DNA from: Chara braunii
Taxonomy: Eukaryota; Streptophyta; Charophyceae; Charales; Characeae
Length of the DNA: 59,957 bases
Direction: 5' to 3'
Assembly (NCBI GenBank): GCA_003427395.1
Contig: BFEA01000343.1
Span: 100,866 to 160,822, forward strand
Under the pieces are notes generated by a model. The model was not told where the DNA came from. It made no database searches and saw only the letters and a list, made by a program, of their open reading frames with translations. This document shows positions 23,001 to 36,290 of the stretch, piece after piece; position 1 is the stretch's first letter; every line of letters starts with the position of its first letter. Both the position numbers and the translations under genes were made by a program.

Positions 23001-23636
23001 TAGAAAAAAACAACACGGTTGGGAAGTGGGTGCCACTTACGCCAGAATACGACTAAAACGTATTCGTATATGACTCCCACTTCCCAACCAAATCGTCACA
23101 AGTGTAAGTTATGTGGTTGCGCTCTAAGGTTGCTACCTCAGGTTGTTTGTGCATCTCATGCTAGGTAGTGTAACCACCTTTTAAACTTTTTTTATTTTAT
23201 TTTTTGGACTTTTTTTTTCTTTTTCCCCCTAGTATTTCTCAAAATATGGATGAATGTATTTGCATAAAAAATCACGCCGTACGCCAAAAATGCACCTTTG
23301 ACACCAATGCCAACAACTTGACTCCGAGTCGTACAGGATCAAGTGTATGGTGATGCAAAGTGACGTATGACGCCGCCTTCGGAAGAGTCACGGTGAGACA
23401 AAGGTGTTGTCCAACCTCCAGTGAAATATGCAGTGCTTGAATATTTTCATAGTATAGCGGAAGACTCATTCCGATTTTGCTCATGTCATATATGGAACTA
23501 TCCTCTGTCTATCTATTTGTGCGCATCGCTGGAAAGCAGTGCGTATTTCCATATTCTGGCGAAAGATTCATTCCGATCTTACTCATCTTATTGATGAAAG
23601 TAACGTCTTTCTACCTGCTATTTTCATCGATAAGAT

Positions 23637-24190
23637 NNNNNNNNNNNNNNNNNNNNNNNNNNNNNNNNNNNNNNNNNNNNNNNNNNNNNNNNNNNNNNNN
23701 NNNNNNNNNNNNNNNNNNNNNNNNNNNNNNNNNNNNNNNNNNNNNNNNNNNNNNNNNNNNNNNNNNNNNNNNNNNNNNNNNNNNNNNNNNNNNNNNNNNN
23801 NNNNNNNNNNNNNNNNNNNNNNNNNNNNNNNNNNNNNNNNNNNNNNNNNNNNNNNNNNNNNNNNNNNNNNNNNNNNNNNNNNNNNNNNNNNNNNNNNNNN
23901 NNNNNNNNNNNNNNNNNNNNNNNNNNNNNNNNNNNNNNNNNNNNNNNNNNNNNNNNNNNNNNNNNNNNNNNNNNNNNNNNNNNNNNNNNNNNNNNNNNNN
24001 NNNNNNNNNNNNNNNNNNNNNNNNNNNNNNNNNNNNNNNNNNNNNNNNNNNNNNNNNNNNNNNNNNNNNNNNNNNNNNNNNNNNNNNNNNNNNNNNNNNN
24101 NNNNNNNNNNNNNNNNNNNNNNNNNNNNNNNNNNNNNNNNNNNNNNNNNNNNNNNNNNNNNNNNNNNNNNNNNNNNNNNNNNNNNNNNNN
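23637..24190. other. Assembly gap (554 N)
   Basis: Unresolved bases. The gap ends in an AG microsatellite inside the hairpin satellite, so the missing sequence is probably more of the same array. Confidence 0.99.

Positions 24191-24264
<74 letters not shown>
24191..24264. repeat. (AG)n microsatellite
   Basis: Continuous AG dinucleotides directly after the gap. A shorter run recurs at about 24441-24462. Confidence 0.97.
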
Positions 24265-24268
<4 letters not shown>

Positions 24269-25362
24269 GCAATGCAATATGAACAGCAAACAAACAAAGA
24301 ACCCCACATTTCAACACGGTTGGGAATTGGGTGCCACTTATGCCAGAATACGGCTACAACGTCTTCGTATATGGCTCCCACTTCCCAACCAGATCGTCAC
24401 AAGTGTAAGTTATGTGATATGGTAACAACAATAACACACAGAGAGAGAGAGAGAGAGAGAGATGGCAGATTTTTGAAGTGGTATATGAAAAACACACACA
24501 CAAGGAACCCCACACTTCAACACGGTTGGGAACTCGTCACTTAAGCTGGAATACGACAACAACGTCTTAATACATGGCCCCCGCATCCTAACCGCATCGT
24601 GACTAACTCAGAGAAAGACAGGTAAATGCAATGCAATAAGAACAATACACACATTAAACCCCTCACATTTTTGAAAGGTCGGGAACTGGGTGCCACTTCT
24701 GCTGGAATTCGACAACAACGTTGTTGGTGCGAATACCCTTACAAGGGTATCCGCCCTGTTTTTTTGCAGATGACAGAAAAATAAGTATAGTTTAAGATTT
24801 TAACACACCGAGCGAGTTGCGGCAGTGTCTGTCGTTTACATTGATTGAATGGTTGACTAGGGTAGAGAGTGTGTGGGCGCGTAGGCTTGAGGCGCACATG
24901 ATTTCTTTCTATCTTTGATGATTGAGAAGTCGGCGTGGGCGCCGGCCAAATTTTTAATTTTTTATTAAACTATGACTATGTAGATTTTTGTCGTTTGACT
25001 GGTGCACTTACCGGTGACTCAAGCGCACGTGCGAAGGACGGCACCGACGACGAGAAGGCCTTGAAGTGTTTTCAGTAGGCCCTCGCGTCGCGTGGTGTCC
25101 ATTTGTTTAGGCGTCCGTCAGAACTAGACCCAACCTTGGGCCTAGCGCTATCAGGTTACAGTACCAGACTTCCGTCAGGGAGATTCAGAGATCGAGGTCG
25201 GGTGGTGGTGAAACTCATATGATTCTGTCAGCTTGACGAGTTGTCGTTTTTGAGGGGAGTCTATTGTCATGAATCTCGCCCCGCCATAACTGGACTATCT
25301 GTATGTCTTAATGGAGAGAAGTGCGAACGGAGAAGGGCAAATGTGTGTGGGTGGGTGTGTAC

Positions 25363-25660
25363 GTGAGTGTGTGTGTGTGTGTGTGTGTGCATGCGAGTGT
25401 ACGTAAATGCGTGTGTGTTTGAGAGTGAAAAGGAAAGGGGATTGTTGCACCAAAGAGAGGAAGAATTAAGTAGCAAGAGAAGGAGGAGAATACAAAGTGG
25501 AGAGGGAGAAAGGGGAAGGAGAAACACACCATGTGCAATTGTGGGGGGGGAATTCCTCAAATACAAGGCAATATCACTTCCTCTGTACCAAATCGGAACG
25601 ACAACTTGTATACATTCATCAGTGTTTTAGTTATTATTGTTTATTATTATTATATATTTA

Positions 25661-25720
<60 letters not shown>

Positions 25721-26145
25721 TATTTTATTATTATATGAGATTTCGGCGTGCAAGTAGGAGAAGGGTGTGCATACACCTCTTGCCCGCTAAACTTCTCGTG
25801 TGCTATACAAAGCCGAGCTAGAGTCGAGTTCATGTTTATTCATCACTAAAGATCCCAAGGGTTGGTAGGTTGGGTTAGTAGCACGCGTGTATGTGTGTGT
25901 AAGACAGAGAGAAAAGAGGGAGAGGGACAAACAAAAAAACACACACAAACACATACAGACAGACAGACAGGTGGACAGACAGACACATACAGACAGACAA
26001 ACAAATGGACAGACAGACATCGACAGACGAACAAACGGACAGACAGACAGATAAAGGGACAAACAGACATCGACAGACAGACGGACAAACACAGACAGAT
26101 AGACAGACAGATAAATAGACACAGAGAGAGAGAGAGACATGGAGT
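25363..26145. repeat. Cluster of microsatellites: (GT)n, (TTA)n, (CAGA)n
   Basis: GT repeats at about 25363-25390, TTA repeats at about 25663-25730 and interrupted CAGA repeats at about 25956-26130 lie within 800 bases. Frames across them encode only His-Thr, Ile/Leu or Asp-Arg-Gln repeats. Confidence 0.9.
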
Positions 26146-26149
26146 AAAA

Positions 26150-27600
26150 ATCAGACTGCAATCCAACTTGCTTTCAACATGCATATACACGAACTGATTG
26201 CAGAACCAAACACTTCAACTCGGAATCAATAACGAACTTGCCCTTAAAACTCTCTTAAAAAACAATTGTCCAACTTGCATCTATGGCCGCTGAGCTCTGT
26301 CCCCACCACCTGCCTTAACTGTCCTACCCTAAATGTCCACGCTACATAGATACACACACTCTGTACACTCTGTTTGTGACAACAGTTGGGCGGCCATGGC
26401 CGCTGTCGTCCTCCTCACTGCCCACTTCAGCTCCGGGCATCTGCAGACCTTCATGCACAAGTCACCAAGGCAGCGCTTCCGCATGGCTCACAGGGGAATG
26501 AATGAGTGGCTGGTCACTTCCTCTTTATTTATACTCCTCTGCAGGTGGCCTCGCCCTGCCGCAAAACACCTGAGCTTGGGCCTGGAAACCTCCAGAACAC
26601 GTTAGCAAGCTGGGTCAAAACGTGTGGAACCTGTAGGAAGCCGTGTGGGACCCTCACCACTTCCTTCAAGTTGCTTGACATATGCTGATTGAACGCAATT
26701 GAGACACACCTACGACATTTTAAAACTGATAGACTTGACCTTTCACTTCAGTCAAGGCCATGGACCGACTGTCCCTTTGATTCACGTAGAGACAGGTAGA
26801 GAGTTCCAGAAAGCCTAAACTAGACTCAATATAACATTGTCGCTACACCCGCCGCGCGGGTCAAATGCAAACACAACAAATGTTCAGAGCTAGGATAATC
26901 ATGGGTGTGCCCAACTATAAAGGGCCCAAACCCTTAACTGTCAAAACGAGCCTGGGCGCAAACACTGGGGCCCGACCGAAAGCTACTAAACACTTCCATG
27001 GTGAGGCCCAAACAATCCAGTAGCAGTAACACCTCCTATATAGGGAGGGAGCCAGCCAATCTAAGTCGTTATGGCATACACAAGCAAAGTGGACACGATG
27101 TTGCAACGCTGCGCAAGTATTTGCATGTGCACAAGCTGGCCTGGGGTACGCTTGTAGGTGTTGAGTGGTATGGAGCGCAGCAGTACAGCGGGGCGCTTGT
27201 AGCCATAGGCGGTGCAGCACGCGAGGAGGTGATGAGCGACAGTGTTTTTCAAGAAGGAAGCGCAGTGTGGGTTGAGAGTACGTACTTGGTATATGTGTGA
27301 GGTCGACATTGGTGTTGATGTCATGTACATTGATCTGCAAAGGCGAAGTGAACCTGTTGCAAGAGCGTAGGTAGGATAGGTACGATGAGTAGAGTAGGCA
27401 GTGCACTTGGCGCCAGACAGTAAGAGCAACATTGAATACTGCAATGATGTGACCTGAAGGGTTTGAATATGGCTCCTGAGGTCACTATATCGGTCTCATT
27501 TGCATGGAATCTTTGTGCATTTCAACTCTACACGTTACATGACTATCTGAACTTCCACATGATTGATTATAACTTAGACTTCTGTGTATTGCGTTCACTC
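26150..27600. other. No identifiable gene
   Basis: Moderately GC-rich sequence with a minus-strand frame of about 160 codons at 26915-27406 that has no recognisable motif. A TATTTATA box-like sequence lies near 26530. I cannot assign a function. Confidence 0.35.
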
Positions 27601-27609
27601 ATATTCCTT

Positions 27610-27730
27610 GTATTGTTATTATTATTATTACTATTATTAATTCTAATAATAATTATCATAATCATAATAATAATAATAATTATTATTAGTAGTAGTAGTG
27701 GTAGTAGTACTACTACTATTTGTTGTTGTT
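27610..27730. repeat. (ATT)n/(AAT)n/(AGT)n microsatellite
   Basis: Trinucleotide runs change register several times (ATT, then ATAATA, then AGTAGT, then ACTACT, then GTTGTT), partly self-complementary. Confidence 0.85.
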
Positions 27731-27949
27731 ACTATTTTATTACCTATACGGTCCATACCGTTTGTTCTCATCTGATTGCAAACAGAATCAGATATATGCA
27801 TATGAATCTTATGCCCGGTTAGAACCATATCCGCGTTCACACACGTTGACCCGGATAAAGTCCAAGTGCACGCAGGATCATCTAGGTAGAAGGGCATGAC
27901 GATGAAATGAGAAGGTAGAAAAAAAATAAATAAGGAAGGAAGCAAAAAG

Positions 27950-28975
27950 AAGAATAAAGAAGGAAATAAAAAGAAAGGATGAGGAAAAAGTCATTTCTCA
28001 TTCCCATCATATACACCTTGTTTATACTTACCCTCTTTGGCTTTATAGTTGATTAATGTATGGATGTAGGACGGGTGATAGGATAAGGCTCTAGTGTGAG
28101 GAACATCATATTACTCGCCTCTACATGTATACATATTTCATATTGTTAGGTTGACAAACTAGAAGTGGCGTACCCTTGTGTAGGTCATTCCATGGTCTGT
28201 CTAAGTGTAAATCATTTAGACTAAGAACAAGTGGTAGGATACTCATGCGTGAGTCATCTTACTGCTTGATCGAATCGATACAGACTAGTAAGCAAGAGAT
28301 GAAGGTTGCAGTGAGGGTTTTCTTACTTCATACTTACATTTGATTGGACTATATTATAGTCCTTCGTGAGAACTGAAGTTCATATTGTTGAACTTCATAT
28401 AGGGTCGCATCAATAGTGAGGGAGGTGTTGCGACTTAATTGACCTGTGTGTGATTGCAGGTTATCTTAATCAAGAAGACTCATTATGAGTCTATAGAAGA
28501 CTGCATGTTAATGCCTTGTGGTAACAGGTTGGATCGTCGCTCAACTCTCACTCACCTTTTACACCCACATTGTGCATCAACCTTTGCACTGAATGGCATT
28601 TCTGATTTTCATGTCATTGTCTAAAAGGGTTTGTACTTTGTCAAAAAAGATCCTTGAATGACTGAGTCGAAAAAAAATACATATGGCAAAGAGGTTTGGA
28701 AGCACGAGTGTAATGTGTGTGAACGTGAATGAATGGTTAACTCTGTTAGAATTGTCAAATGCTTTTATTTTGTCTACAGGTTAGTAAAACGACCAACCAC
28801 GTGTTATTCACTCAACTCACATTGGTAAACTTATGCTTACCTGAGCCTCGACTTAGACACTTCTTCGGCGCTTAACCTTTGAACATTTGGTTTGGTTATT
28901 CAAACTTCACTCTTTCTTGATGATGAGCAGATTAGGATAATTGGCAAAGGCTGAGAGTCTTATTTATGTTATTTT
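27950..28975. other. No gene seen
   Basis: AT-rich sequence without frames longer than about 60 codons or recognisable repeats. Confidence 0.5.
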
Positions 28976-28979
28976 TTTT

Positions 28980-29096
28980 AAAGGTCACGAATCTATATTT
29001 TATTTATAATGCATGTTTGAAAGAACACGAGTCTACCTTTATTTTGATGCACCTTTGAAAGGTCACGAGCCTACTTTATTTATGATGACTGTTTGA
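28980..29096. repeat. Minisatellite, unit of 38-40 bp, about three copies
   Basis: Successive units start AAAGGTCACGAATC, AAAGAACACGAGTC, AAAGGTCACGAGCC and AAAGGTCAAGAGTC, each followed by TTTATTTT-like sequence and ending GTTTG or CTTTG. The fourth is only partly preserved. Confidence 0.7.
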
Positions 29097-29289
29097 AAGG
29101 TCAAGAGTCTGTTTGTTTCTCTTCAAAAAGTTTAAGTTTTGTTCATTCTGATATTTGTCTCTGTTTGTGTAAAAATGTAAAAGACATCTCTTTGTTGTTA
29201 GATCTTAACCTTTGAAATGTATTCATTATATTTGTATCGATTTGAAATAACTTTATATAGCCTACATAATTTATGGGTCAATTGCAGAT

Positions 29290-29880
29290 AGAATAGGACA
29301 TAGTATGCGCGAAAGATCGTCAGTTGAGTCGACCTGAATTATAAGTCGGTCCAGGAGATTAACGCCCCGATGCCCAACACGTAAACGGGTCAGTCTTAGG
29401 CGTTCAACCACGAGTATACATATGCTACGGCGATCCAGAAAACACCCTCGACCGACTTACCTTTGCAATTGCAAGTAAAAACTTTTGTACGTGAGTTGGT
29501 AGCTCAGCAGGGATACGCCTACCTAAGGGTGGTGACAGCCCCTTGGGTAGAGGTGAGTTGTACCTCGCGGAGCTCTGTCCCGTCGCAGGGATTTGCAAGA
29601 GGTATAGCTGGCATGCACAGCCGGAGTGGTATCTCCAGCTGACTCAAAAAGTAGTACCTTAATCCTGTGCGACACGACCGTGAGGTTATGTGCTCACTGT
29701 AGGGTGTGGGACCGTCGTGCCCGACATCAGGTCGAATAAGAGATATCAGACTGAAAGGAGGTTTGTCACCCCAAGCCAGTGGTGGGCCAAAACCACGGCA
29801 ATCGATGACTCGTAGGTGTGAAGAACGTTTTATATTATTTATTATTTTTATTATGGGTTCTATTTTAATTTATTTTATTT
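29290..29880. other. GC-richer island, unclassified
   Basis: An island of higher GC within AT-rich DNA, with many short inverted repeats and no frame of note. It may be an eroded LTR; there is no second copy to test this. Confidence 0.3.
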
Positions 29881-29889
29881 AATTATAGC

Positions 29890-30367
29890 TTACCAGGGCG
29901 AACGCCCGGAACCCTTCTGGATGTCCGACTTGTCCGATCGGACAACTGGGGAGACGTCCTCTGGAGACAGTATGTCCGACCCTCTGTGTTATTTTTATGT
30001 AGGTTCTCCCTTACATGAGGTATATGCCACAAAAGTTTTGGGTCATTTCGACTTACAGAAAAAAAATATAAAAATTTATAAAGATGTCTGTATCAATTTC
30101 AATCAAACGAGTTTATCTTATTGGGGTCAATTTCAATCACACACCCCAACCCACCTACCACACAACCCTTTTCCCATGTTTTGCTTTTTATTTTGTTTTG
30201 ATCCAAATGAGCTTTATGGAGTCACCTCACGTAGCGCAGTCCCTCCCCATTTGTTTTTTTGTTTTCTATTTTGGAAAAAATTAGTTGTTCGAGATTCCGG
30301 ACAACTTGCTCACCAGACGTCCGAAGGAGACGTCTTCGGGAAACGTCTCTGATCGGACATCTGGTAA
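29890..30367. mobile_element. Candidate inverted-repeat element, 478 bp
   Basis: The ends are TTACCAG and CTGGTAA. Inside, ATGTCCGA (left, about 29921) and TCGGACAT (right, about 30353) are inverted, and GAGACGTC occurs in both flanks. The left end carries about 24 extra bases with a CGGGCG-type mini-hairpin. No target duplication was found. The interior is AT-rich and non-coding. Confidence 0.45.
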
Positions 30368-30399
30368 CCTATATTTACTTGCTGCTTAACTTTTGTTTG

Positions 30400-33130
30400 T
30401 CATGGAGTTTGCTTGCTAGGAATATGGTTGATTATTTGTGAAACTTGTTTTTTTGTAGGATTATGCAGATTCACTTAAAGGTCTTAGACCAGAGAAAAAA
30501 AAAGAAGTTTGGTATCCCCCTTTAATTGTCTAAGAAGTTGAGGAAATGTCTCACTTACATCAGAGAAAGAGAACGGGGTTTGGTATCCCCTTTCATTACT
30601 TAAGAAGTTGAGCGGACGTCTCACTAAGGCGAGAGAACGTGAAAAAATGTTTGATATACTTTATCCTTAGTACAACTAACAGAGTGAGTGCCCTCAACAT
30701 TGATGTCAGATTGACAATATCCCTGACATTACTGTCAAGATGGAAGTCAAGGTAACTTCCCCTTTGGGAAAAACTCATAGAGATAACAGATTTCAAAGTG
30801 ACAAGAAAACATAACAAATTGCCGATGAGAAATTGAGATATAATCCTTTTTAAATTTATTTGGTGGCCAACAGAGCGGCCTGGTTCACGAGGAACGTGCA
30901 TCGCCGGCCTCAAGGTATTCAAACTCTCAAGCCAGGGAATCTATGAAGCATGATATAGACGAAAAAATCAAGGAAAGATGTTTTGCTCATACAAGATATC
31001 AAAGATATTCATGAATTTAAGCTGGAGTAAAGCGAGAAGAAAGAAAATATAGAAGAGAGTATAGTTACTGAGATAAGACATAGAAGGAATAACACAAGGG
31101 ATAGGGGGTGACAGTGCTAGCACTAACGCCTTACTTAGCAAGGGAATAGTGAGAGCTCTTGGAGTGTATGGAGGGGAGGAAGGGATGGGCGCACCGTAGC
31201 GCGCCTCGAGTTTCTTATGATAGTACTCCATCCTTATTGGGGATGGAGTCCTTTCAAACCAACCGGCAAAGGAGTGATGCGGGTAAGGTCTAGTGTGAGC
31301 ACCATAACCTCACACATTTTCCTCCTCCTCCTCTGAGTTGAGCTCACGCCTCGCAAAAGGCTGCGACTCTTCATAAGTCTTACCTCCCCTACCACCTCTT
31401 CCTTTTCCCAGTCCTCGACGCGCCTCGGATGCTATCGAGCGATAAGTGAAAAAGAAAAGGTATGACACGATGAAGATTAAGATTGAGGAAATACTGTGAG
31501 AGTAAGAGCGTCGTGCTAACTAAGTAAGAAAAAAGAAAGTAGTTACGCAGGTCATGCATAGTTGCTGCACTGTGGGAAAAGAAGAAGTGTGCTGCAAAAG
31601 AAAAAGAGGAAAATGCTTATATTGTGGTAAGCATGAACCAGCTGCTAACGCAGATTCACTGTGAGAACACCATTACTAATCATTGTGAGAATGAATGAAT
31701 GTGCATACGATTGTCATTCTTTTATACTAATTAATGTGTCATTTTGGCCCAGCGGGAACGCTGGGCGAGGGTCTGGTATCATGTCGGAGGGCGCGGTGTC
31801 CCGACCCTCCACGGTGTACCAGATACACCTTACTTTTGACTCTCAGCAGTGTATATGACTCGTCATATGGGCGACCTGTTTCTGGACTGATCCAGTTGGC
31901 GCTTCCACAACAAAAAGGGTTGGGGTGCACGACTAGACTTTCCTTTGGTTCACGCAGGCTTGGCGCCCTACTGTATAGCAGAGCACGCCGACCCGTGGCT
32001 GTGGTAGCTACCGGGTTCGCCCAAGGATGCGAAGGTAGAGGGACAGGCGCGATCTTTTCAACTGCGAATCGAGTCCCTCAAGTTGAGTTATGGGACACAT
32101 ATTGTAGTCGTTGTCACTATCTGAAGAAAATAAAGAACGATGAAAAAGATAAAAAATAAAAATATAAAAGAGAAAAGGTAAGCAGTTGTGCTCTTGAGTT
32201 GCGCTATGATCTGGATCGTGGTTTTAATTCTGATGGATATAAATACTATAAATTGTCATGACGGGTAATTTTCCACGATAATTTTAAACGTGTCTTATTT
32301 TAATTTTATTTTTTCAAACTTAGTTCCCCCTCTGTTGCTTCGCGGGGGAACACGGTATTTTTGAACCATGGTCACAAGCGGGCGGCCTAGGTTGCCCGAC
32401 CCCTCACGTCTCAGTTGTCGTGAGTGTGGCCTGCTAGGCCTCACGATGTAGAACTCCCAAAAGGGGGCGATCCTCGACCACTTTGGTAGGAGGTTTATCA
32501 CCCCCACGGAAGGTCATAAGCCCCCTTCTCACTATCAGACGCAGGTACCTATCAGGGGTAGTCCGATGACCTCCTTTGAAGGGAGAAAAACGTCGATCGG
32601 GATCGCTTTATGGAATCATAACGCTCCAGACCTGTAAGCTTTTAAATTGAGCCGAAAAGAGAACAAATGCAGTCCATAGAGCCACACTCCATTTATGACT
32701 GTTGGACTTTATTTTCAATTAAGATTTTTGGGAAGAATTTTTATTATTACGTAATTTATTAGTCAATATTATGAAAAGTTCCCTGTTTAGTACACAGAAG
32801 CCGCGGGTCCTTCAAGCTTTATAAAAGGGGCAGTTGCGGAGCTCTTTGGTTATTGGTTAATGGATGTACGCATGGACTCTTGCTGTCGTTGCGTAGTTTT
32901 TGAAAGTCGGGATAGTGGAGCATAGTGGGAAGGTGCTCAGACCACGATTGTTTCTTTGTGAGTGAGTAGGCTACCGCTAGGCTACAACTATTCCAAAAGT
33001 GGTTATGGTGTGCCGCAAAGGCCTACGTGGCTATAGGTCGGAGGTTTGAAGGTCTTTTGTTCGTTGGGCCCTGAAGTCAGAGGAGGAAGATCCTTGGATG
33101 ACTACAATAATGAATTTCGAGGACAGAGAG
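30400..33130. other. No gene seen; two GC-richer islands
   Basis: AT-rich sequence with islands at about 31740-32060 and 32320-32640. The first contains GGTCTGGTATC inverted against GTACCAGATACACC with nested GGAGGG/CCCTCC pairs. Near 30510-30620 a segment of about 75 bases (GGTATCCCC...TAAGAAGTTGAG) is repeated. No coding assignment. Confidence 0.4.
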
Positions 33131-33139
33131 GCAAAACTA

Positions 33140-33560
33140 AAATTAATATAGAGGGAGGTCGAGAAGAAGAGATGAGGGAAAACTAGGAACCGCAAGCGGC
33201 TATTACTGGGGCTCAGAACGAAGCAAAGAGGAGGTGTCAGAGAGATGGGGTTACCGCAGAGCTACGTGTGACTATCTCATATCATTAGATGGAGACTTTT
33301 ACGGGTACCACTGAGCGTGAGCAGCAAAGCTTAGATCGGGACTCTGAAGTGGACTTTGAAGTGAGCGGTGCGACGACTCAGTCCTGGCATAAACTGGAGC
33401 AGTGGTGGCGAGACCACATGTCCGTTGGACCAGTTGGGCCAATGGAGGATGGACCAGAGGTCTGCTCGGGCCGACAGGGACGCTGAGCTTACGAGACGGT
33501 TACGGGTTAGGCGAGGGACCACCATGAAGAGGCAAGGGGGACGGTCGAGGAAGTGAGGTG
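33140..33560 (+). other. Coding-like remnant, unrecognised
   Basis: Two overlapping short frames (about 33289-33486 and 33368-33556) have a balanced hydrophilic composition rich in Arg, Glu and Trp that differs from the surrounding AT-rich DNA. This could be a gag-type remnant. No motif supports that, and a frame change would be needed to join them. Confidence 0.25.
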
Positions 33561-33599
33561 GGTATGGTACGCACGAAAGAAAGAAGTTAGACTTGTGTG

Positions 33600-36060
33600 C
33601 GTACTCTACTCGTGAGTTCACTATTGATATCAACTTTTTCTCTCATTGCTTGTGTCACTGCCTCAATATACTTCCCTTACTATCCTTTATCTCTGGTGTA
33701 GGGGTGGTTAAGAGCGGACGTGTGTTGGACTCCGAGTGTGTGTATGGCTCGAGAGAAGCGTACTTGCACTCGGAGGTTGACGTCTCCCCCTGTTATGATC
33801 TTCATTACAGTGAGTGAACCAAGGTCGAGCTTGTATGAGGCATACAACTGGAATGCGGTGGATGTCATCATCACCCTGACATGATTCTCGCCATGCACTA
33901 TGAGTTGGGTAAATCCTACACGATTACAAGTACGCATCATTAGATATGTCACTGACGGTGTAAATGAAAAAGAAGAAATCAAACTCGGAAGGAATCTAAG
34001 TGTGTGAGCTGACAGTTAGTGTCAACTGAGTGAGGAGGAGAGTCTTAACCCAGTAGTCAAATCTTACAAAGCAAACTCGTGAGAAGAGTGTTCGCTGGCT
34101 AGCTGTTGACATCACCTGCTCCCGTGCACAGTTTGTATCACTCTCCATCGCCAGAGTAGTGAGTAGTGAGATTGGGTAACGATGCGCAGAGCAGAGTATT
34201 GTTAGCGTATGTGAGTATTCAAAGAGGGATGTGCATGAGGCTCGCTCAAGAGTTCATGCACAAGAGCGATGTCGTCAATGTCATATGTTTTCAAGCGTGA
34301 TCTGCAACCTAAATCGTCGTAGTGCTCTGAGAATTATCAAGAAAGGGTTAGGACCTGATCTTGATTTATGTCAGCTGATCCAAGTCAGCTGCTGTTGTGC
34401 TCTCCATTATTATCATGAAGAGAACTCCCCTAACAAGGTAGTAGTGACGTGCACAAACATTTTAAGAGTACTAGAAATCAAGCTTTTGGGGGTGTAGATG
34501 CGACAAAGATGTGGATCAGTCGTGGTTGACATCATCAATAAAACAGATTGTACTTTCACTGTTGACTAGGCAGCGAATCATGTCGAAGTCTTAATCTGTG
34601 TGCTTGACATCTCCTCAAGAGGCGTTCTATCGTTAACATTTAGTAACGATCACCAATTCATTTGTTTCTTATGTTGGTTCATGGTTATCGATTAGTGTAC
34701 AAGAGGAGAATGTTATAAGCGCATGCGTTATGCTCAATCTCGTTGTGGTTGCTATCAACCCCGACTTAATGGACCACTCTTGCGGTCAGATTCCCGGTTA
34801 AAGGCACGAAAAAGCTCAAGCATGATAACGTCGACTACTTATCTGAGACTCGTGTGACTTTCCAATGTACATCCTATTTATGACTTTGTAAAGTGAATAA
34901 TGACGAATGAGGCAGATTACTAGTGGGCCGTTAGGAAACTTGAGATCACCTCTATGATAGTTTTCTCACGAGGGATGACGTCATTGGAATACGAGTGACA
35001 GCTTCAGTAATTAATTGCTCCCTAATTTTCAACTTTGTTGTTGTATCTCGACAAGTCTCGCTAGGGGTGATGGATCGTGATTGAAAGAGGCAGTTTATTT
35101 AAGACTTTGGGGTTTTTTGATAACCCCCAAAATGTGTTCGTACTCAGATTGTCACTAAGTTGATTTCAGTTAAAAGGGGATTGTTTCAACAAAAGTTTGA
35201 TCGGTCGGTAGTTCGTTACGACCGAGTGAGTCAATGGTTGATTGTACGCTGATGAAAGCGGGATAAAATCAAATTAACAGATAAGGCTCAGACTATATTA
35301 CCTTTTCGTTTTTTTTTTTATTATCACGCTTTTTATTATATTTTCAGCCCCTCTTGTACATATTCCCTTGCGATTGTTCCTTAACTAAAATAAAAAAAAA
35401 TCAATTTTCAAATTTGAATCGACTAGATGAACAGTGCATTTCAAGTATAGCAGCACTTCACTTGAATAGGCAAGAGGGGAGTTGTTCTTAAAAATGTTGT
35501 ATACCTCCTTGTGAAGTTTTTGCTAGACGTACAATAAGTTATAACAACAATGGTTGGACTACGATCTCTTCTCTAAATTTATGTCATTTTCTCTTCCACG
35601 TGACTTCTCGAGAATTGATTTAGTTAAGAAATGAGAGAACGACGAAAATGATTATTGGCTATTTTGAGTATGAAATGTCCACAACACAGGGTGAATACCC
35701 TGCCTGCATAAGTGCTTACTACCATCACTAAACTGGATAGAAAGGTGAATGGGGTCTAAGATGTTTTTGTTGCGCATGGTACGAGAGTAAGGTCCATACT
35801 TTATCATGGTATGTGTTAAGATTGTGTAGTGTATGGAGAGGTCAAGTTCGACCATTCTCTGAGTAAGGATCGTTTTCAGTTGCTCCTAGGGTAGGTACGA
35901 ATGGGGTCGCCTTTAACCTTTTGTTGTGCTCTTTGTCGTCTACAGAGTAGGTTCATTGCCAACTGTCCCTCGTTCGACTTGTAAATAAATATTTTGATTT
36001 TATTTTAGTTAATTTGTTTCATTAACTTATTCCTCTTCAACCTCTGTTCTTGTCGGTTAG
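33600..36060. other. No gene seen
   Basis: AT-rich sequence with short frames only and no recognisable repeat or motif. Confidence 0.45.
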
Positions 36061-36130
36061 TGAAAAGTGAACTGGGTAGTGAACATTTTTCCACTTCTGG
36101 TAACTCGTATAAAATGTATGTTGGAAATGT

Positions 36131-36290
36131 TTCTAGCAGCACTCTATGTACTATTTGAGCGGGATATGGTATCTCTAATAGTATTCTATGTGCTACATGA
36201 TTTGGGGGGGAAAGCCACTTCTAGCAGTCCTAAGTGCATTATTCGAGGAAGACTCACCATTAATACTACTTAATGTAGTATTCATATGAT
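36131..36290. repeat. Imperfect tandem repeat, about 43-bp unit, three copies
   Basis: Units start TCTAGCAGCACTCTATGTAC, TCTAATAGTATTCTATGTGC and TCTAGCAGTCCTAAGTGCAT, each followed by an A/T-rich segment and a G-rich stretch. Confidence 0.55.

Larger units (their letters stand above)
23009..24722. repeat. Hairpin satellite on both sides of the assembly gap
   Basis: A unit of about 100 bases starting ACACGGTTGGGAA and containing GCCAGAATACG folds on itself (GGTTGGGAAGTGGG at 23017-23030 with CCCACTTCCCAACC at 23076-23089). Copies lie near 23012, 24314, 24519 and, partial, 24677. Around the last three, GCAATGCAATA and ACCCCACA also recur, giving a larger period of about 150-210 bases that includes AG microsatellites. 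Confidence 0.75.

Noticed and set aside
24191-24544. Long frames through the gap and AG repeats
   Set aside because: They consist of unknown residues and Arg-Glu or Ser-Leu dipeptides; no gene.
23009-24722. Regularly spaced hairpins as a CRISPR-like array
   Set aside because: The units are adjacent satellite repeats without unique spacers, in a eukaryotic repeat context.
25862-26197. Frames rich in Asp-Arg-Gln-Thr
   Set aside because: Direct translation of the CAGA microsatellite.
26915-27406. Minus-strand frame of about 160 codons
   Set aside because: Cys- and His-rich without ordered ligand spacing or a recognisable domain; probably chance.
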